The translations under genes were made by a program, and so were the position numbers. Positions 1 through 9,561 of a stretch of 64,000 bases of DNA are shown in pieces. Positions within the stretch are counted from its first letter, which is position 1, and each line of letters begins with the position of its first letter. The notes beneath the pieces were generated by a model that ran no database searches, was not told the origin of the DNA, and was given only the letters and a program-made list of their open reading frames with translations. The DNA is from Bacteroidales bacterium M5 (GTDB lineage Bacteria > Bacteroidota > Bacteroidia > Bacteroidales > Muribaculaceae): contig LUJP01000071.1 in NCBI GenBank assembly GCA_001689535.1, positions 1 through 64,000 on the forward strand. Direction: 5' to 3'.

Positions 1-41
1 CTAAAACTTGTTAGACAGCCTCATTTTTTTATTCAGTAAGA

Positions 42-2294
42 TTACTCTTCGTTGCGGGGCTGGCGGGGTCCGCGGTCGCCGCGCTCTCGGCGGTCACCGC
101 CTTCGCGACGGGGACGACGGTCACCACGGTCGCCGCGTTCTCCACGGGGCTGACGCGGTGCGCGCTCACGCTCCACATATCCTTCGGGCTTGGGAAGAAG
201 CGCACGCATCGACAGACGGTATTTACCGGTCTTCTTATCGATTTCTATGAGCTTCACTTCCACCTCGTCGCCTTCCTTGAGTCCGGATGCCGACATGTCG
301 TCGAGACGGTTCCAGGAAATCTCCGAGATGTGCAACAGGCCGTCACGGTTGGGCATGAACTCTACAAATGCGCCGAATTCCAGTATGGAACGCACCTTGC
401 CTTTGTAGACCTTGCCTTCTTCGGGAAGTTCCACTATGGCGTTGATCATGGCGAGAGCCTTGTCGATCGACTCCTTGTTGGAAGCGGCAACTTCTATGTA
501 GCCGCCATCCTCTATCTCGTCGATGCTTACGGTGGCGCCGCTCTCCTCCTGGATACCCTGGATCACCTTTCCGCCCGGGCCAATCACAGCGCCGATAAGC
601 TCCTTGGGTATGAGCATGGTGACGATGCGGGGCACGTGAGGCTTGTAGTCCTCACGCGGTGCAGGTATGGTATCGTTGATAATGCCGAGTATGTGAAGGC
701 GTCCGTCGCGGGCCTGGTTGAGGGCGCGCTCGAGAATCTCATAGCTGAGTCCGTCGCACTTTATGTCCATCTGGGTGGCAGTGATACCGTCCTTGGTTCC
801 TGTCACCTTGAAGTCCATGTCGCCCAGATGGTCCTCGTCGCCGAGAATATCGCTGAGTATAGCATATTTGGTACCGTCGGAGATTAGACCCATGGCTATG
901 CCTGCCACAGGCTTCTTCATCTTCACGCCTGCGTCGAGCAGCGCGAGGGTTCCGGCACACACGGTTGCCATGGAAGAGGAGCCGTTTGATTCAAGGATGT
1001 CGCTGACAATGCGGCATACATAGGGGAAATCCTCGGGGAACATGCTCTTGAGGGCACGGTGGGCAAGATTGCCGTGGCCTATCTCGCGGCGTCCCACGCC
1101 ACGCTGGGGCTTGGCTTCGCCGGTGGAGAAGGGCGGGAAGTTGTAATGAAGCAGGAAGCGCTCACGGCCCTGATTGATTACGTCGTCCACAATCTTCTCG
1201 TCGAGCTTGGTGCCGAGGGTCACTGTGGCGAGAGCCTGAGTCTCGCCGCGGGTGAACACTGCCGATCCATGAGGGCCGGGGATATAGTCTACTTCAGCCC
1301 AGATAGGACGGATTTCGGTGGTCTTGCGGCCGTCGAGACGCATACCTTCGTCGAGCACGCAGCGGCGCATAGCCTCTTTCTCAACGTCGTGGTAATAGCG
1401 CTTTACGAGCGGAGCTTTCTCCTCGCGTTCCTCTTCGGGAAGCGATTCTATGTATTCCTCGCAGATGGCGTCGAAGCTGTCGTTGCGCCAGTGCTTGTCG
1501 GCGCTGCCGGCCTTGGCTATGGCGTAGGCTTTGTCGTAGCATTTGTCGTGCACGTCCTTGCGGAGGTCCTCGTCGTTCACCTCATGGCAGTATTCGCGCT
1601 TCACAGTGGCTTTTGCTTCCTCGGCAAACTCCATCTGAGCCTTGCACTGCTCCTTGATGGCGTCGTGGGCGGCTTTCAGGGCAGCCAGAAGTTCCTGCTC
1701 GGAAACCTCGTTCATTTCGCCTTCCACCATCATGATGTTGTCGTAGGTTGCGCCTACCATCAGGTCCATGTCGGCTTTCTCAAGCTGCTCGAAGGTGGGG
1801 TCGATAACGAATTCGCCGTTGATGCGGGCCACACGCACTTCAGAGATGGGCCCGTTGAATGGGATATCGCTCACGGCAATCGCGGCTGAGGCTGCGAGGC
1901 CGGCGAGAGCGTCGGGGATATCGACGCCGTCGGTCGAGAAGAGAGTGATGTTTACGAATGTATCTGCGTGATAATTATCGGGGAAGAGCGGGCGCAGAAC
2001 GCGGTCTACAAGACGCGATGTAAGGATTTCGTAGTCGGAAGCACGGCCTTCGCGCTTGAGGAAGCCGCCGGGAAAACGCCCGAACGATGAAAATTTCTCT
2101 TTGTACTCTACTGTCAGGGGCATGAAATCAACGCCTTCGCCAGCTTCCTTGGCTGATACCACGGTGGCCAGCATCATGGTGTTGCCCATGCGCAATTCTA
2201 CCGCTCCATCGGCTTGTTTGGCCAGCTTGCCGGTCTCCAGCGTGATGGTGCGGCCGTCGGGAAGCGCGATGGTTTTTTTAATTGGATTAAGCAT
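42..2294 (-). CDS. pnp: Polyribonucleotide nucleotidyltransferase (PNPase)
   Basis: Phosphorolytic 3'-5' exoribonuclease of mRNA turnover, cytoplasmic. The 750-residue protein has the full family order: two RNase PH-like domains (about 1-220 and 310-550) around an alpha-helical linker, a KH domain with the GPGG loop (around 570-585), then an S1 domain (about 625-695). The tail after residue 700 is Arg/Gly/Asp-rich, with repeated RGDR/RPRR units, common in Bacteroidetes RNA-binding proteins. The ATG at 2294 gives the usual N-terminus. A TAnnTTTG-like -7 box on the minus strand lies at 2343-2350. Bases 1-41, downstream of the stop, hold nothing recognisable. Confidence 0.97.
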   Translation of the reverse strand: MLNPIKKTIALPDGRTITLETGKLAKQADGAVELRMGNTMMLATVVSAKEAGEGVDFMPLTVEYKEKFSSFGRFPGGFLKREGRASDYEILTSRLVDRVLRPLFPDNYHADTFVNITLFSTDGVDIPDALAGLAASAAIAVSDIPFNGPISEVRVARINGEFVIDPTFEQLEKADMDLMVGATYDNIMMVEGEMNEVSEQELLAALKAAHDAIKEQCKAQMEFAEEAKATVKREYCHEVNDEDLRKDVHDKCYDKAYAIAKAGSADKHWRNDSFDAICEEYIESLPEEEREEKAPLVKRYYHDVEKEAMRRCVLDEGMRLDGRKTTEIRPIWAEVDYIPGPHGSAVFTRGETQALATVTLGTKLDEKIVDDVINQGRERFLLHYNFPPFSTGEAKPQRGVGRREIGHGNLAHRALKSMFPEDFPYVCRIVSDILESNGSSSMATVCAGTLALLDAGVKMKKPVAGIAMGLISDGTKYAILSDILGDEDHLGDMDFKVTGTKDGITATQMDIKCDGLSYEILERALNQARDGRLHILGIINDTIPAPREDYKPHVPRIVTMLIPKELIGAVIGPGGKVIQGIQEESGATVSIDEIEDGGYIEVAASNKESIDKALAMINAIVELPEEGKVYKGKVRSILEFGAFVEFMPNRDGLLHISEISWNRLDDMSASGLKEGDEVEVKLIEIDKKTGKYRLSMRALLPKPEGYVERERAPRQPRGERGDRGDRRPRREGGDRRERGDRGPRQPRNEE

Positions 2295-2499
2295 AAACTT
2301 TCTTATTGTTTTCTATTTTCGTAGTCTTCTCAAAAATTCGCACAAAGTTACTAACTATTTATGAGATATTTAACGAAATCCCTAATTTTGTGCCCTCATT
2401 TACGGTGTTCCCCCGCATCTTTTTGCTATTTTTGAGTGTTATTAGGTAAAAATCCAACTTTTTCACTTCCGTTTCCATCATTTAACCGCATTTTCACAG

Positions 2500-3300
2500 A
2501 TGTTCGGCTTCAAAATATCCCGCACTCCCCGACCTAAGTTCCGTGTTGGCCTCGCCCTCAGCGGCGGCGGCGCAAGAGGCTTCGCCCATCTAGGGGCGAT
2601 AAAGGCCCTTGACAGCGTGGGACTAAAGCCCGATATTATCGCCGGTGTGAGCGCAGGCTCCGTTGTGGCTACAATGTATTCGGCCGGAATCAGTCCCGAT
2701 GAGGTGTTCGAGAAGTTCAGTTCCGCCAGGTTCTCCGACTTCTGTGAATTCAACGTGCCCCGCTCCGGCTTTTTCAATCTTGGCAGATTCCGGAAATTCA
2801 TAGAGGATACTGTTCCTTACCGGAACATCGAGGAACTGCCGATACCCACGGTGGTGTGCGCCACCAACTACGACACCGGCCGCCCGGTGGCCTTCACCAA
2901 AGGCAATCTTGCCGAGCGGGTGGTGGCATCATGCAGCATCCCCATAGTTTTCGATCCGGTGGTGATAGACGGCGTACGTTACGTTGACGGCGGCCTGCTC
3001 CACAATCTTCCCGCATGGGCCATACGCAACAAATGCCGCTTTCTCATCGGCATCAACTGTTCGCCTCTGGCTCCTCCTGCCGAGAAAAAAGGCATCGTGT
3101 CGGTGGCACTCCGAAGCTATGAGCTCGTCACCAAGACAAACGCTCTCGGCGACATGGCCCTCTGCGACATGATTGTGCGCACCGACGACATTGCCCGTTA
3201 CAAAGTGTTCGACCTAAAAGGCATCGAGGATGTTTACGAAAGCGGTTATCGCGACACCCTCAGTTTCCTCAAAAAACACGGCATAGAATCACGCGGCTGA
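2500..3300 (+). CDS. Patatin-like phospholipase
   Basis: Predicted serine acyl hydrolase (lipid esterase) of the patatin/RssA family, 266 residues, cytoplasmic with no signal peptide. Visible motifs are the oxyanion loop GGGARG at about 22-27, the nucleophile elbow GVSAGS with Ser51, and the Asp of DGG at about 161, which together form the Ser-Asp dyad. The length fits the small bacterial RssA-type members. It is divergent from pnp across a 205-bp AT-rich gap; a TATTTTTG -7-like box is at 2427-2434. Physiological substrate unknown. Confidence 0.9.
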   Translation: MFGFKISRTPRPKFRVGLALSGGGARGFAHLGAIKALDSVGLKPDIIAGVSAGSVVATMYSAGISPDEVFEKFSSARFSDFCEFNVPRSGFFNLGRFRKFIEDTVPYRNIEELPIPTVVCATNYDTGRPVAFTKGNLAERVVASCSIPIVFDPVVIDGVRYVDGGLLHNLPAWAIRNKCRFLIGINCSPLAPPAEKKGIVSVALRSYELVTKTNALGDMALCDMIVRTDDIARYKVFDLKGIEDVYESGYRDTLSFLKKHGIESRG

Positions 3301-3337
3301 AAACAATCGCAAACACACACATCAACACACTGAAGTA

Positions 3338-3369
3338 TTTGCATGGATTATGTGGTTTTGCTACATTTG
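3338..3369 (+). promoter_or_regulatory. Bacteroidetes-type promoter for the esterase gene at 3398
   Basis: TTTG at 3338-3341 and TACATTTG at 3362-3369 are separated by 20 bp, matching the Bacteroidetes primary sigma consensus (TTTG, 19-21 bp, TAnnTTTG). It sits about 30 bp before the ATG at 3398 and supports that start over the upstream in-frame ATG at 3350. Confidence 0.75.
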
Positions 3370-3397
3370 CATATACAACAAAACCATTATTATCACC

Positions 3398-4183
3398 ATG
3401 AAAACAAAATTGCTTCTGGCAGCCGTTTTCTGTGCCGTCAACTTTTTATCGGCGTCGGCTGTGTCGCCGGGTCTCAACGATGCCTACAGCCGCGAGTCAT
3501 TCACCGACAAGGCCGGAACCGTCCTGTCCTACCGCATGCTGAAACCTGAAAAAATCAATCCTGAGGAGAAATACCCTCTCGTGGTGTTCCTCCACGGCGC
3601 CGGCGAGCGTGGCGCCGACAATGAGTCGCAGCTGTTTCATGGCGGCTCGGTTTTCTCCAATCCGGTAAACATGACTAAATACCCGGCATTCGTTATCTTT
3701 CCCCAGTGTCCGGCCGGCGAACGGTGGGCTGAATATAACAAGCAGAACTCCTTCAACGACAACGCTGAGACACCGGATGAGAGTAAGAACGAAAAAGCCA
3801 TCATATGCCTGATCGAAAAACTCGTGGCCGACTATCCTATTGACACCGACCGCCTTTACATTACGGGGCTTTCAATGGGAGGCATGGGAACGTTTGACCT
3901 CGTGTGCCGTCACCCCGATCTGTTCGCAGCCGCCATACCGATTTGCGGAGCTGTGAACCCCACGCGTCTGCCGGCTGCCAAAAATGTCAGATTCCGCATA
4001 TTCCACGGCGCCAACGACGATAGCGTGCCCACCATCTGGAGCAGGAAGGCTTACAAAGCGCTCAAAGATGCGGGTGCCGAAGTCGAGTATATCGAATTTG
4101 CCGGAACTCCCCACGACTCGTGGAATCCGGCGTTCAACCGCCCCGATTTCCTTCCATGGCTTTTCTCCCAGAAAAAGAAATAA
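3398..4183 (+). CDS. Secreted alpha/beta hydrolase (esterase / prolyl-oligopeptidase-like)
   Basis: About 261 residues starting MKTKLLLAAVFCAV, a clear signal peptide, so secreted or periplasmic. It has the alpha/beta-hydrolase fold of the PHB-depolymerase/feruloyl-esterase-like group: the oxyanion segment LHGAGERG, the nucleophile elbow GLSMGG (Ser near 158), an Asp in GANDDS (about 205) and a His in TPHDSW (about 238). Such Bacteroidetes proteins are often annotated as phospholipase/carboxylesterase or acetyl-xylan esterase. Substrate not determinable here. The start at 3398 is chosen for its signal peptide and promoter spacing. A strong hairpin follows the gene. Confidence 0.85.
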   Translation: MKTKLLLAAVFCAVNFLSASAVSPGLNDAYSRESFTDKAGTVLSYRMLKPEKINPEEKYPLVVFLHGAGERGADNESQLFHGGSVFSNPVNMTKYPAFVIFPQCPAGERWAEYNKQNSFNDNAETPDESKNEKAIICLIEKLVADYPIDTDRLYITGLSMGGMGTFDLVCRHPDLFAAAIPICGAVNPTRLPAAKNVRFRIFHGANDDSVPTIWSRKAYKALKDAGAEVEYIEFAGTPHDSWNPAFNRPDFLPWLFSQKKK

Positions 4184-4230
4184 ATCCGCACCAAATCTCT
4201 TACGGTAGCCGCCAATGTGAACCGTTATAA

Positions 4231-4280
4231 AAATTGGGCGGAGAGTCCGAATCCGGTGATTTTGACTCTCCGCCCAATTT
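4231..4280. terminator. Bidirectional terminator hairpin
   Basis: A perfect 17-bp inverted repeat (4231-4247 with 4264-4280, 16-nt loop) lies between the convergent esterase and holin-like genes. It is followed by GTTTTC on the plus strand and an AT-rich run on the minus strand. Confidence 0.85.
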
Positions 4281-4298
4281 GTTTTCAATTACACACGT

Positions 4299-4757
4299 CT
4301 ATCGCTCAATGATACGGCGGGCTATTTCATGAAGGCGCCTGTCGGAAAGCAGGCGCGAGAGTGTACGCGCGGCCTCGCGCAGATCGGCCTCGGAATGCAG
4401 ATTCTCAACCACACTTTTAGCCTCGACGAGCATCATGAACAATGCGCCGGAAGTAGTCAGAAGCGGCATTACGGGTATGTTCCATCCGGTCATAGAGCGC
4501 AGACACATGGCCGACAGCGACATAATCACGTCGACGAGCGTCAGCGACAGAAGAGTGGCAAGATAGCGCAGACCTTTGTCGACTGTCCGGCGGTAGCCGC
4601 GCGAAGTCCTGGGCTGGCCGAGTCGGGATGCCTTGCGCAGACCGCTGTGCAAATCCACGCACACAGCCACAATCACACCCAGATAGTCCACGGCAAGGAG
4701 CGCGAGCAGCCATGCGAGGCTTCTGAGCAAGTCAGGTGAAAAATGAAATGTTTCCAT
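4299..4757 (-). CDS. Holin-like membrane protein
   Basis: 152-residue protein with hydrophobic segments near 8-35, 63-85 and 93-112, a basic loop between the first two (about 38-60), and a charged helical tail. The arrangement resembles the phage holin / toxin-secretion family that is widespread as chromosomal singletons in Bacteroidales. No lysin, portal or other phage gene is nearby, so this is probably a domesticated copy and its function in the cell is unknown. It ends next to the shared hairpin at 4231-4280. Confidence 0.6.
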   Translation of the reverse strand: METFHFSPDLLRSLAWLLALLAVDYLGVIVAVCVDLHSGLRKASRLGQPRTSRGYRRTVDKGLRYLATLLSLTLVDVIMSLSAMCLRSMTGWNIPVMPLLTTSGALFMMLVEAKSVVENLHSEADLREAARTLSRLLSDRRLHEIARRIIER

Positions 4758-4816
4758 AGCGGTTACTATTGATTAAGCAACCGCTAAGTTACTGCCGGCC
4801 GACCCCTGCAGCCTGA

Positions 4817-5434
4817 TCAATCACCACATGTGAATCCTGCCAGACGTGCCAGATACTTCCCTATTATGTCGAATTCCAGATTCACCAGCGAGCCTTCCTG
4901 AATACTACGGAAATTGGTATGCTCGAAAGTATAGGGAATGATAGCCACGCGGAATGAATCGCGCTCTGAATCACACACCGTCAGGCTTACGCCGTTCACC
5001 GTCACCGAGCCTTTCTCCACCGTCATATACCCCTTGGCGGCAAGCTCGGGAGTGATATTATAGGTAAACCGGAAATATTTGCTGCCGTCCACTTCCTCCA
5101 CTCCGGTGCATGTGGCCGTGCAGTCCACATGGCCCTGCACTATATGGCCGTCAAGCCGTCCGTTCATAATCATGGAACGCTCCAGATTCACCAGCGACCC
5201 CTCGGTGAGAAAGCCCAGGTTGGAGCGGTCAAGTGTCTCCTGGATTGCAGTCACGGTATAGGATGAATCCTCGGGATGAAGTTCCACCACTGTCAGGCAC
5301 ACACCGTTGTGTGCCACCGACTGGTCTATCTTCAGCTCATCGGCGAATGAGCATTTCACTCTCAGATGGCGGTTGCCGCCTTCATCGTGCACGCCCGTCA
5401 CAAGGGCAGCCTCTTCTACTATTCCTGAAAACAT
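4817..5434 (-). CDS. ribE: Riboflavin synthase, alpha subunit
   Basis: Dismutates two 6,7-dimethyl-8-ribityllumazine into riboflavin, the last step of riboflavin synthesis. The 205-residue protein shows the two tandem lumazine-binding barrels (about 1-97 and 98-190), beginning with the family signature MFSGIVEE and containing repeated NGVCLTV / NGVSLTV motifs. Length and start are normal. It is monocistronic here, and no FMN riboswitch is visible upstream. Confidence 0.96.
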   Translation of the reverse strand: MFSGIVEEAALVTGVHDEGGNRHLRVKCSFADELKIDQSVAHNGVCLTVVELHPEDSSYTVTAIQETLDRSNLGFLTEGSLVNLERSMIMNGRLDGHIVQGHVDCTATCTGVEEVDGSKYFRFTYNITPELAAKGYMTVEKGSVTVNGVSLTVCDSERDSFRVAIIPYTFEHTNFRSIQEGSLVNLEFDIIGKYLARLAGFTCGD

Positions 5435-5530
5435 AATTATTTCGGACTATATTCAGTTTAATTGCTATTATTATCACAAATATACGGATTTATTCCATAT
5501 ATTTGCGAAACACCTTAATCTAAAAACTGT

Positions 5531-6112
5531 ATGCTGAAACGTATCCTACTTATCATCACACTGCTTGGCGCATTGAGTGCTTCTGCCCAGTCTATCGTTG
5601 TGGATGGCAACCTATTGCGCGGTGAATTCAATTTCAATGCCGGACTGAACACCGACGGCTATCAGCTGGAAATGGGCATAGGCTATTTCCCTTCCGACTG
5701 TTTCGGTCTGCGCTTCACATTCGGAACCAACGGCGAGATAAAGGCGTTTGACGACTGCGACTGCTGGAGCAACCCCGACGACTACGCCATCCGTGTCCGT
5801 TTCACTCCGGCACTGGTGTTCCGCACCCCGCGCATCGTTCCATTCCGCGAGCCTGATTCGGGCCTGTCCCTGTTTGCCGAGCCCGGACTCACGCTCTCTC
5901 CCGGCGCCAGCGGAAGCAAAGACGCCCGCACCGTATGCTGGGACGTGAAAGCCGGCTTCAATTTCCAGTTCGGGATAGGCTTCTTCGTACTCGGCTATGA
6001 GTGTACCAACTTCTCCCTATACTCGGGGCGCCCATACAGCCGCTATGACCAGCCCGTGGACACTGACCGTCTCACACACTCCGTCTACGCTGGCATCGGC
6101 ATCAAATTCTGA
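5531..6112 (+). CDS. Secreted outer-membrane beta-barrel-like protein
   Basis: 193 residues with a signal peptide (MLKRILLIITLLGALSASAQ). The rest alternates hydrophobic and polar residues with many aromatics and glycines and ends in GIKF, a terminal Phe as in small outer-membrane barrels (porin/OmpW-like size). A Cys pair (DCDC) sits around residue 75. No enzyme motif. A TATATTTG -7-like box at 5498-5505 precedes it. Function unknown. Confidence 0.7.
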   Translation: MLKRILLIITLLGALSASAQSIVVDGNLLRGEFNFNAGLNTDGYQLEMGIGYFPSDCFGLRFTFGTNGEIKAFDDCDCWSNPDDYAIRVRFTPALVFRTPRIVPFREPDSGLSLFAEPGLTLSPGASGSKDARTVCWDVKAGFNFQFGIGFFVLGYECTNFSLYSGRPYSRYDQPVDTDRLTHSVYAGIGIKF

Positions 6113-6137
6113 AAACTCCGACACCGAAAAAAAACGA

Positions 6138-6178
6138 CGGCGGCCGGTTACCCGAAATTCCGAGGTAACCGGCCGCCG
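6138..6178. terminator. Strong intrinsic terminator between convergent genes
   Basis: A perfect 15-bp GC-rich inverted repeat (6138-6152 with 6164-6178, 11-nt loop) is followed on the plus strand by a T-rich tract and preceded by an A-run that acts as a T-run for the minus-strand mdh transcript. It serves both flanking genes. Confidence 0.9.
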
Positions 6179-6201
6179 GTTATTTTTATCCCACTCGTTT
6201 A

Positions 6202-7215
6202 TCAGTCGATGTTGGGATTAAGAGTATGCCACTCGCTTACAGGGGGCAGAATACCCATGCTGATGATTTCATCGCGCATCTTGCAGAGGTGCTCATAGCT
6301 TGCCTGCAGTGTTGCCATCTCGGCGGGAGTGCCTACGATGGATTTTGCATAGACGCCGTCCTTGGTAATGCATGTAGGCATAGCCATCATCACGTGGTTG
6401 AAACGTGCGGTGTCGGCATAGCAGCCTACAGGATATTCAAACTCTTCGCCACCCATTGCAGCCTCTATCATCTTCACAGAGAGATAAGCGGGGCTCTGGA
6501 AGGAGCTGCGGCGACGGAGCTCGATGATTTTGGCACCTCCCTGGGTAACTTCCTTCTGCATCTGCTCCCATTCGATCTCGCTGAGACCTTTGCCATTCAC
6601 TTTCTCCTTGCCGGCGATGATGTCAGTGAGTTTCACACCGTCAACAGTGGTGGGAGTTGCGAATACGGCCATCTTTTCGCCGTGTCCACCATAGGTGTAA
6701 GCATTCTTGACCACGCTCTGGCCAACACCGAAGTGGAGGGCGAGAGCCTCTTTGAGACGGGTTGAGTCAAGAGCGGCGAGAGTAGCCACCTGATTGGGCT
6801 TCAGACCGCTGTGGATAAGGGCCACAAGACCGGTGATGTCAGCGGGGTTGAAGATAACCACGAGGAATTTTGCATCGGGGCAATACTTCTTGATGTTCTG
6901 GCCAAGCTCCTCTGCTACTTTGGAGTTACCTACAAGAAGATCCTCACGGGTCATGCCTTCCTTACGGGGAGCACCGCCAGAGGAAATAATGTATTTGGCA
7001 CCGGTGAATGCCTCGGCGGCATCGGTTGTGCTGGTGATGTTGGCCTCGTCAAAGCCACACTGACGCATTTCCTTTGCCACGCCCTCGGCGCTGAAAACGT
7101 CATAGAGGCAGATGTTGGGAGTAAGGCCGAGCATAAGTGCCGTCTGGGCCATGTTGCTGCCGATCATGCCGGCAGCGCCTACAATCACGAGTTTGTCGTT
7201 GGTTAAAAATTTCAT
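6202..7215 (-). CDS. mdh: Malate dehydrogenase (NAD-dependent)
   Basis: Interconverts malate and oxaloacetate in the reductive branch of the TCA cycle that leads to succinate in Bacteroidales. The 337-residue lactate/malate dehydrogenase family protein has the Rossmann glycine motif GAAGMIGS at about 13-20, a substrate-loop arginine pair near RKEGMTR, NPADI and the YGGHGEK segment carrying the catalytic His. It is slightly longer than typical MDH, as in other Bacteroidales. ATG at 7215; it ends at the 6138-6178 hairpin. Confidence 0.95.
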   Translation of the reverse strand: MKFLTNDKLVIVGAAGMIGSNMAQTALMLGLTPNICLYDVFSAEGVAKEMRQCGFDEANITSTTDAAEAFTGAKYIISSGGAPRKEGMTREDLLVGNSKVAEELGQNIKKYCPDAKFLVVIFNPADITGLVALIHSGLKPNQVATLAALDSTRLKEALALHFGVGQSVVKNAYTYGGHGEKMAVFATPTTVDGVKLTDIIAGKEKVNGKGLSEIEWEQMQKEVTQGGAKIIELRRRSSFQSPAYLSVKMIEAAMGGEEFEYPVGCYADTARFNHVMMAMPTCITKDGVYAKSIVGTPAEMATLQASYEHLCKMRDEIISMGILPPVSEWHTLNPNID

Positions 7216-7262
7216 AATAAGTTTGTTTAGAGGTTATTGTAGTTCTTGAATTCAGGTCATTT

Positions 7263-8441
7263 TTATAAGGTGGTCACCGCATCAGCAAGCCTGCCAAGCT
7301 CTGCAAGGTCACTCTCCTTCATGGAAGACCGAATGGTCACCACAGGATCCAGAAATTCCATTCCCGGCTGATCCTCAAGCATCTTGCGCATCACCGAGGC
7401 GGCTACCGGAGCCCATGAACCGTTCTGCACCAATGCTATCCTGCGGTTGCGGATACCTTTCGACACGAGCCGGCTCAGGAAGTTTTTCATCGCCGGATAT
7501 ACTCCCGCATCGTATGTGGGAGCGCAGAGCACTATTGTGCCGTAGCGGAACGCGCGTCCCACGGCCTCGGAGGGTTCGCCCACGGTAAGGTCGGCGGTAT
7601 ACACCTCGCCGCAGCCACGCTCACGCAGCATCTCGGCCAGCCGAAGGGCACAGGCCGCGGTGTTGCCGTAGATAGAGGCGTAGGCCACCATCACCCCGCG
7701 GGTTTCCGGAGTATAAGTGCTCCAGCGGTTATAGAGATCCAGTTCACGGTCAACCGGAGCCTTGAGCACCGGTCCGTGAAGCGGAGCGATATATCGGATT
7801 TCCAGACCGGATACTTTCTTGAGCAGCGACTGCACCATCGGGCCGTATTTCCCCACTATGTTGCAGTAGTATCTCCGGGCCTCGTCAACCCAGTGCACTG
7901 GGTCATACTGCAGCGACCCGAAGCGGCCGAAACCGTCGGCCGAGAACAGCACCTTTTCGGTCTCGTCGTAGCTCATCATCACCTCCGGCCAGTGAATCAT
8001 GGGGGCGGAGATAAAACGCAACCGGTGAGTTCCCGCATCAAGGATATCGCCCTCTTTTACGGCACGCGTACGCCCTGAAAAATCAAAAGCGGGGTAGAAA
8101 TTGGAAATCATGTCCAGGCATTTCTGCGACGCCACAAGCGTGCAGCCGGGCCAGCGCTTCAGCGCTGCCACTATATTGGCTGTATGGTCGGGCTCGGCGT
8201 GATGGGCCACAAGCCATCGCGGAGCCTTACCTCCCGTAGCCTCCTCGGTCTGCCTTATCCATTGTTCTCCGGAACCGGCCTCCACACTGTCGAGAACAAC
8301 GATATCGTCGCCGCCCTCGCCGAGCAGCGCATACGAGTTGTAGCTCATGCCATGAGGCAACGCATACTGATTCTCGAACAACCGTGCATCGGGATCATCC
8401 ACCCCGACCGACACAATCGTATCACTTATATTAGAGGTCAT
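7263..8441 (-). CDS. FprA family A-type flavoprotein (flavodiiron protein)
   Basis: Predicted oxygen/NO-reducing flavodiiron protein, a defence enzyme of anaerobes. The 392-residue protein has an N-terminal metallo-beta-lactamase-like domain with the diiron motif HHAEPDH (about 80-86) and HW / SADGFG ligand regions, then a C-terminal flavodoxin domain (from about 250) with the FMN loop around ASIYGNT and CAPTYDAG. The ATG at 8441 is preferred; the longer frame needs a TTG at 8459. A TATCTTTG -7-like box (minus strand, 8467-8474) lies upstream. Confidence 0.92.
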   Translation of the reverse strand: MTSNISDTIVSVGVDDPDARLFENQYALPHGMSYNSYALLGEGGDDIVVLDSVEAGSGEQWIRQTEEATGGKAPRWLVAHHAEPDHTANIVAALKRWPGCTLVASQKCLDMISNFYPAFDFSGRTRAVKEGDILDAGTHRLRFISAPMIHWPEVMMSYDETEKVLFSADGFGRFGSLQYDPVHWVDEARRYYCNIVGKYGPMVQSLLKKVSGLEIRYIAPLHGPVLKAPVDRELDLYNRWSTYTPETRGVMVAYASIYGNTAACALRLAEMLRERGCGEVYTADLTVGEPSEAVGRAFRYGTIVLCAPTYDAGVYPAMKNFLSRLVSKGIRNRRIALVQNGSWAPVAASVMRKMLEDQPGMEFLDPVVTIRSSMKESDLAELGRLADAVTTL

Positions 8442-8538
8442 CTTGATATTATATAACAACGATTGTCAAAGATAACTACAATTTTCGAGATTGTAAAGTT
8501 CAATTTCTCTCCGACAATTTATTATGACCGGTTTTCTC

Positions 8539-9561
8539 TCAGCCCACGCGGTTCTCGCCGCCTTCGGGGCGCAGCACGTAAGTGTTGCGCAGAGTCTCGA
8601 ATGCGCCGGGATCGCGCCGCAGGGGCTCGCTGTCGGCAATCGGGTCGTAGCTTTCGGCTATTTCCTGTGTAGTCAGGTCGTCGGGAGCATACGGAGCCAC
8701 AGGCTCGTCGATAGAGAGCCCGGACAGTCCGAAATGTCGGCAGATTGCCTCAAGGGCAATCTGTGAGGCCCTCGCCTTTCCGCTGCGTGTATATCCGGCG
8801 ATATGCGGTGTGGCCACAAACGCCTTATGCAGCAGTTCGAGGGATATCTCGGGCTCACCTTCCCAGCAGTCTATGGCGGCTTTGCCCACAAGGCCACTGT
8901 CAAGAGCCTTCAGCAGCGCCTTATTGTCAATCACAGCGCCGCGGGCCGTATTGATTATGAGCGGCTTTTTCTGCAGGAGGCTGAAGAAGCGTTCATCGGC
9001 CAGGTGCCAGGTAGCATCCTCACCCTCATGCGTCATCGGCACATGGAATGTTATCGCGTCAGCCCGGGCGGCGACAGTGGCAAGATCGGTGAAATCACCA
9101 CCATCGGCCTTTTGTCGGGGAGGATCGCATTCAAGAACCTCCATTCCCGCCTGACGTGCCCAGCGGGCAACTATGGAGCCTACATGCCCCACACCTACCA
9201 CTCCGAGCGTGCGCCCCGATAACTCCGGACCGAAAGCGGCCACAAGCGTGGATATCACATATTGGGCAACCCCTGGCGCATTACATCCCGGAGCATTTGC
9301 CACTTCTATGCCTGCGTTGCGGCACCACTCGCAGTCCACATGGTCAAGACCTATCGTAGCTGATGCCACGAGCGTGCACCGCGATCCTTCGAGCAGCGAG
9401 GCGTCACAGCGCGTACGGGTGCGCGTCACCAGCGCGTCGGCATCGGCCATGGCCGCGCGGTCAATCTCTCCTGCGGCCAGTTCCGTGACGGTTACTCCGG
9501 CTTTACGGAGCGCATCGGCTATGAATGGAACGTTGCGTTCCACCACTATTTTCAAATCCAT
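8539..9561 (-). CDS. pdxB: Erythronate-4-phosphate dehydrogenase
   Basis: NAD-dependent 2-hydroxyacid dehydrogenase of the DXP-dependent pyridoxal phosphate pathway. Starting at the ATG at 9561 it has 340 residues, with the Rossmann motif GVGHVGS, the catalytic Arg/Glu/His region (NTARGAVIDN, CWEGEPE, TPHIAGYT) and a C-terminal extension that distinguishes PdxB from PGDH. ATGs at 9570 and 9588 are alternatives, but 9561 matches the usual MxLKIVVERN-type N-terminus. Its 5' end overlaps the 3' end of the membrane-protein gene by about 10 bp, implying translational coupling. Confidence 0.93.
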   Translation of the reverse strand: MDLKIVVERNVPFIADALRKAGVTVTELAAGEIDRAAMADADALVTRTRTRCDASLLEGSRCTLVASATIGLDHVDCEWCRNAGIEVANAPGCNAPGVAQYVISTLVAAFGPELSGRTLGVVGVGHVGSIVARWARQAGMEVLECDPPRQKADGGDFTDLATVAARADAITFHVPMTHEGEDATWHLADERFFSLLQKKPLIINTARGAVIDNKALLKALDSGLVGKAAIDCWEGEPEISLELLHKAFVATPHIAGYTRSGKARASQIALEAICRHFGLSGLSIDEPVAPYAPDDLTTQEIAESYDPIADSEPLRRDPGAFETLRNTYVLRPEGGENRVG

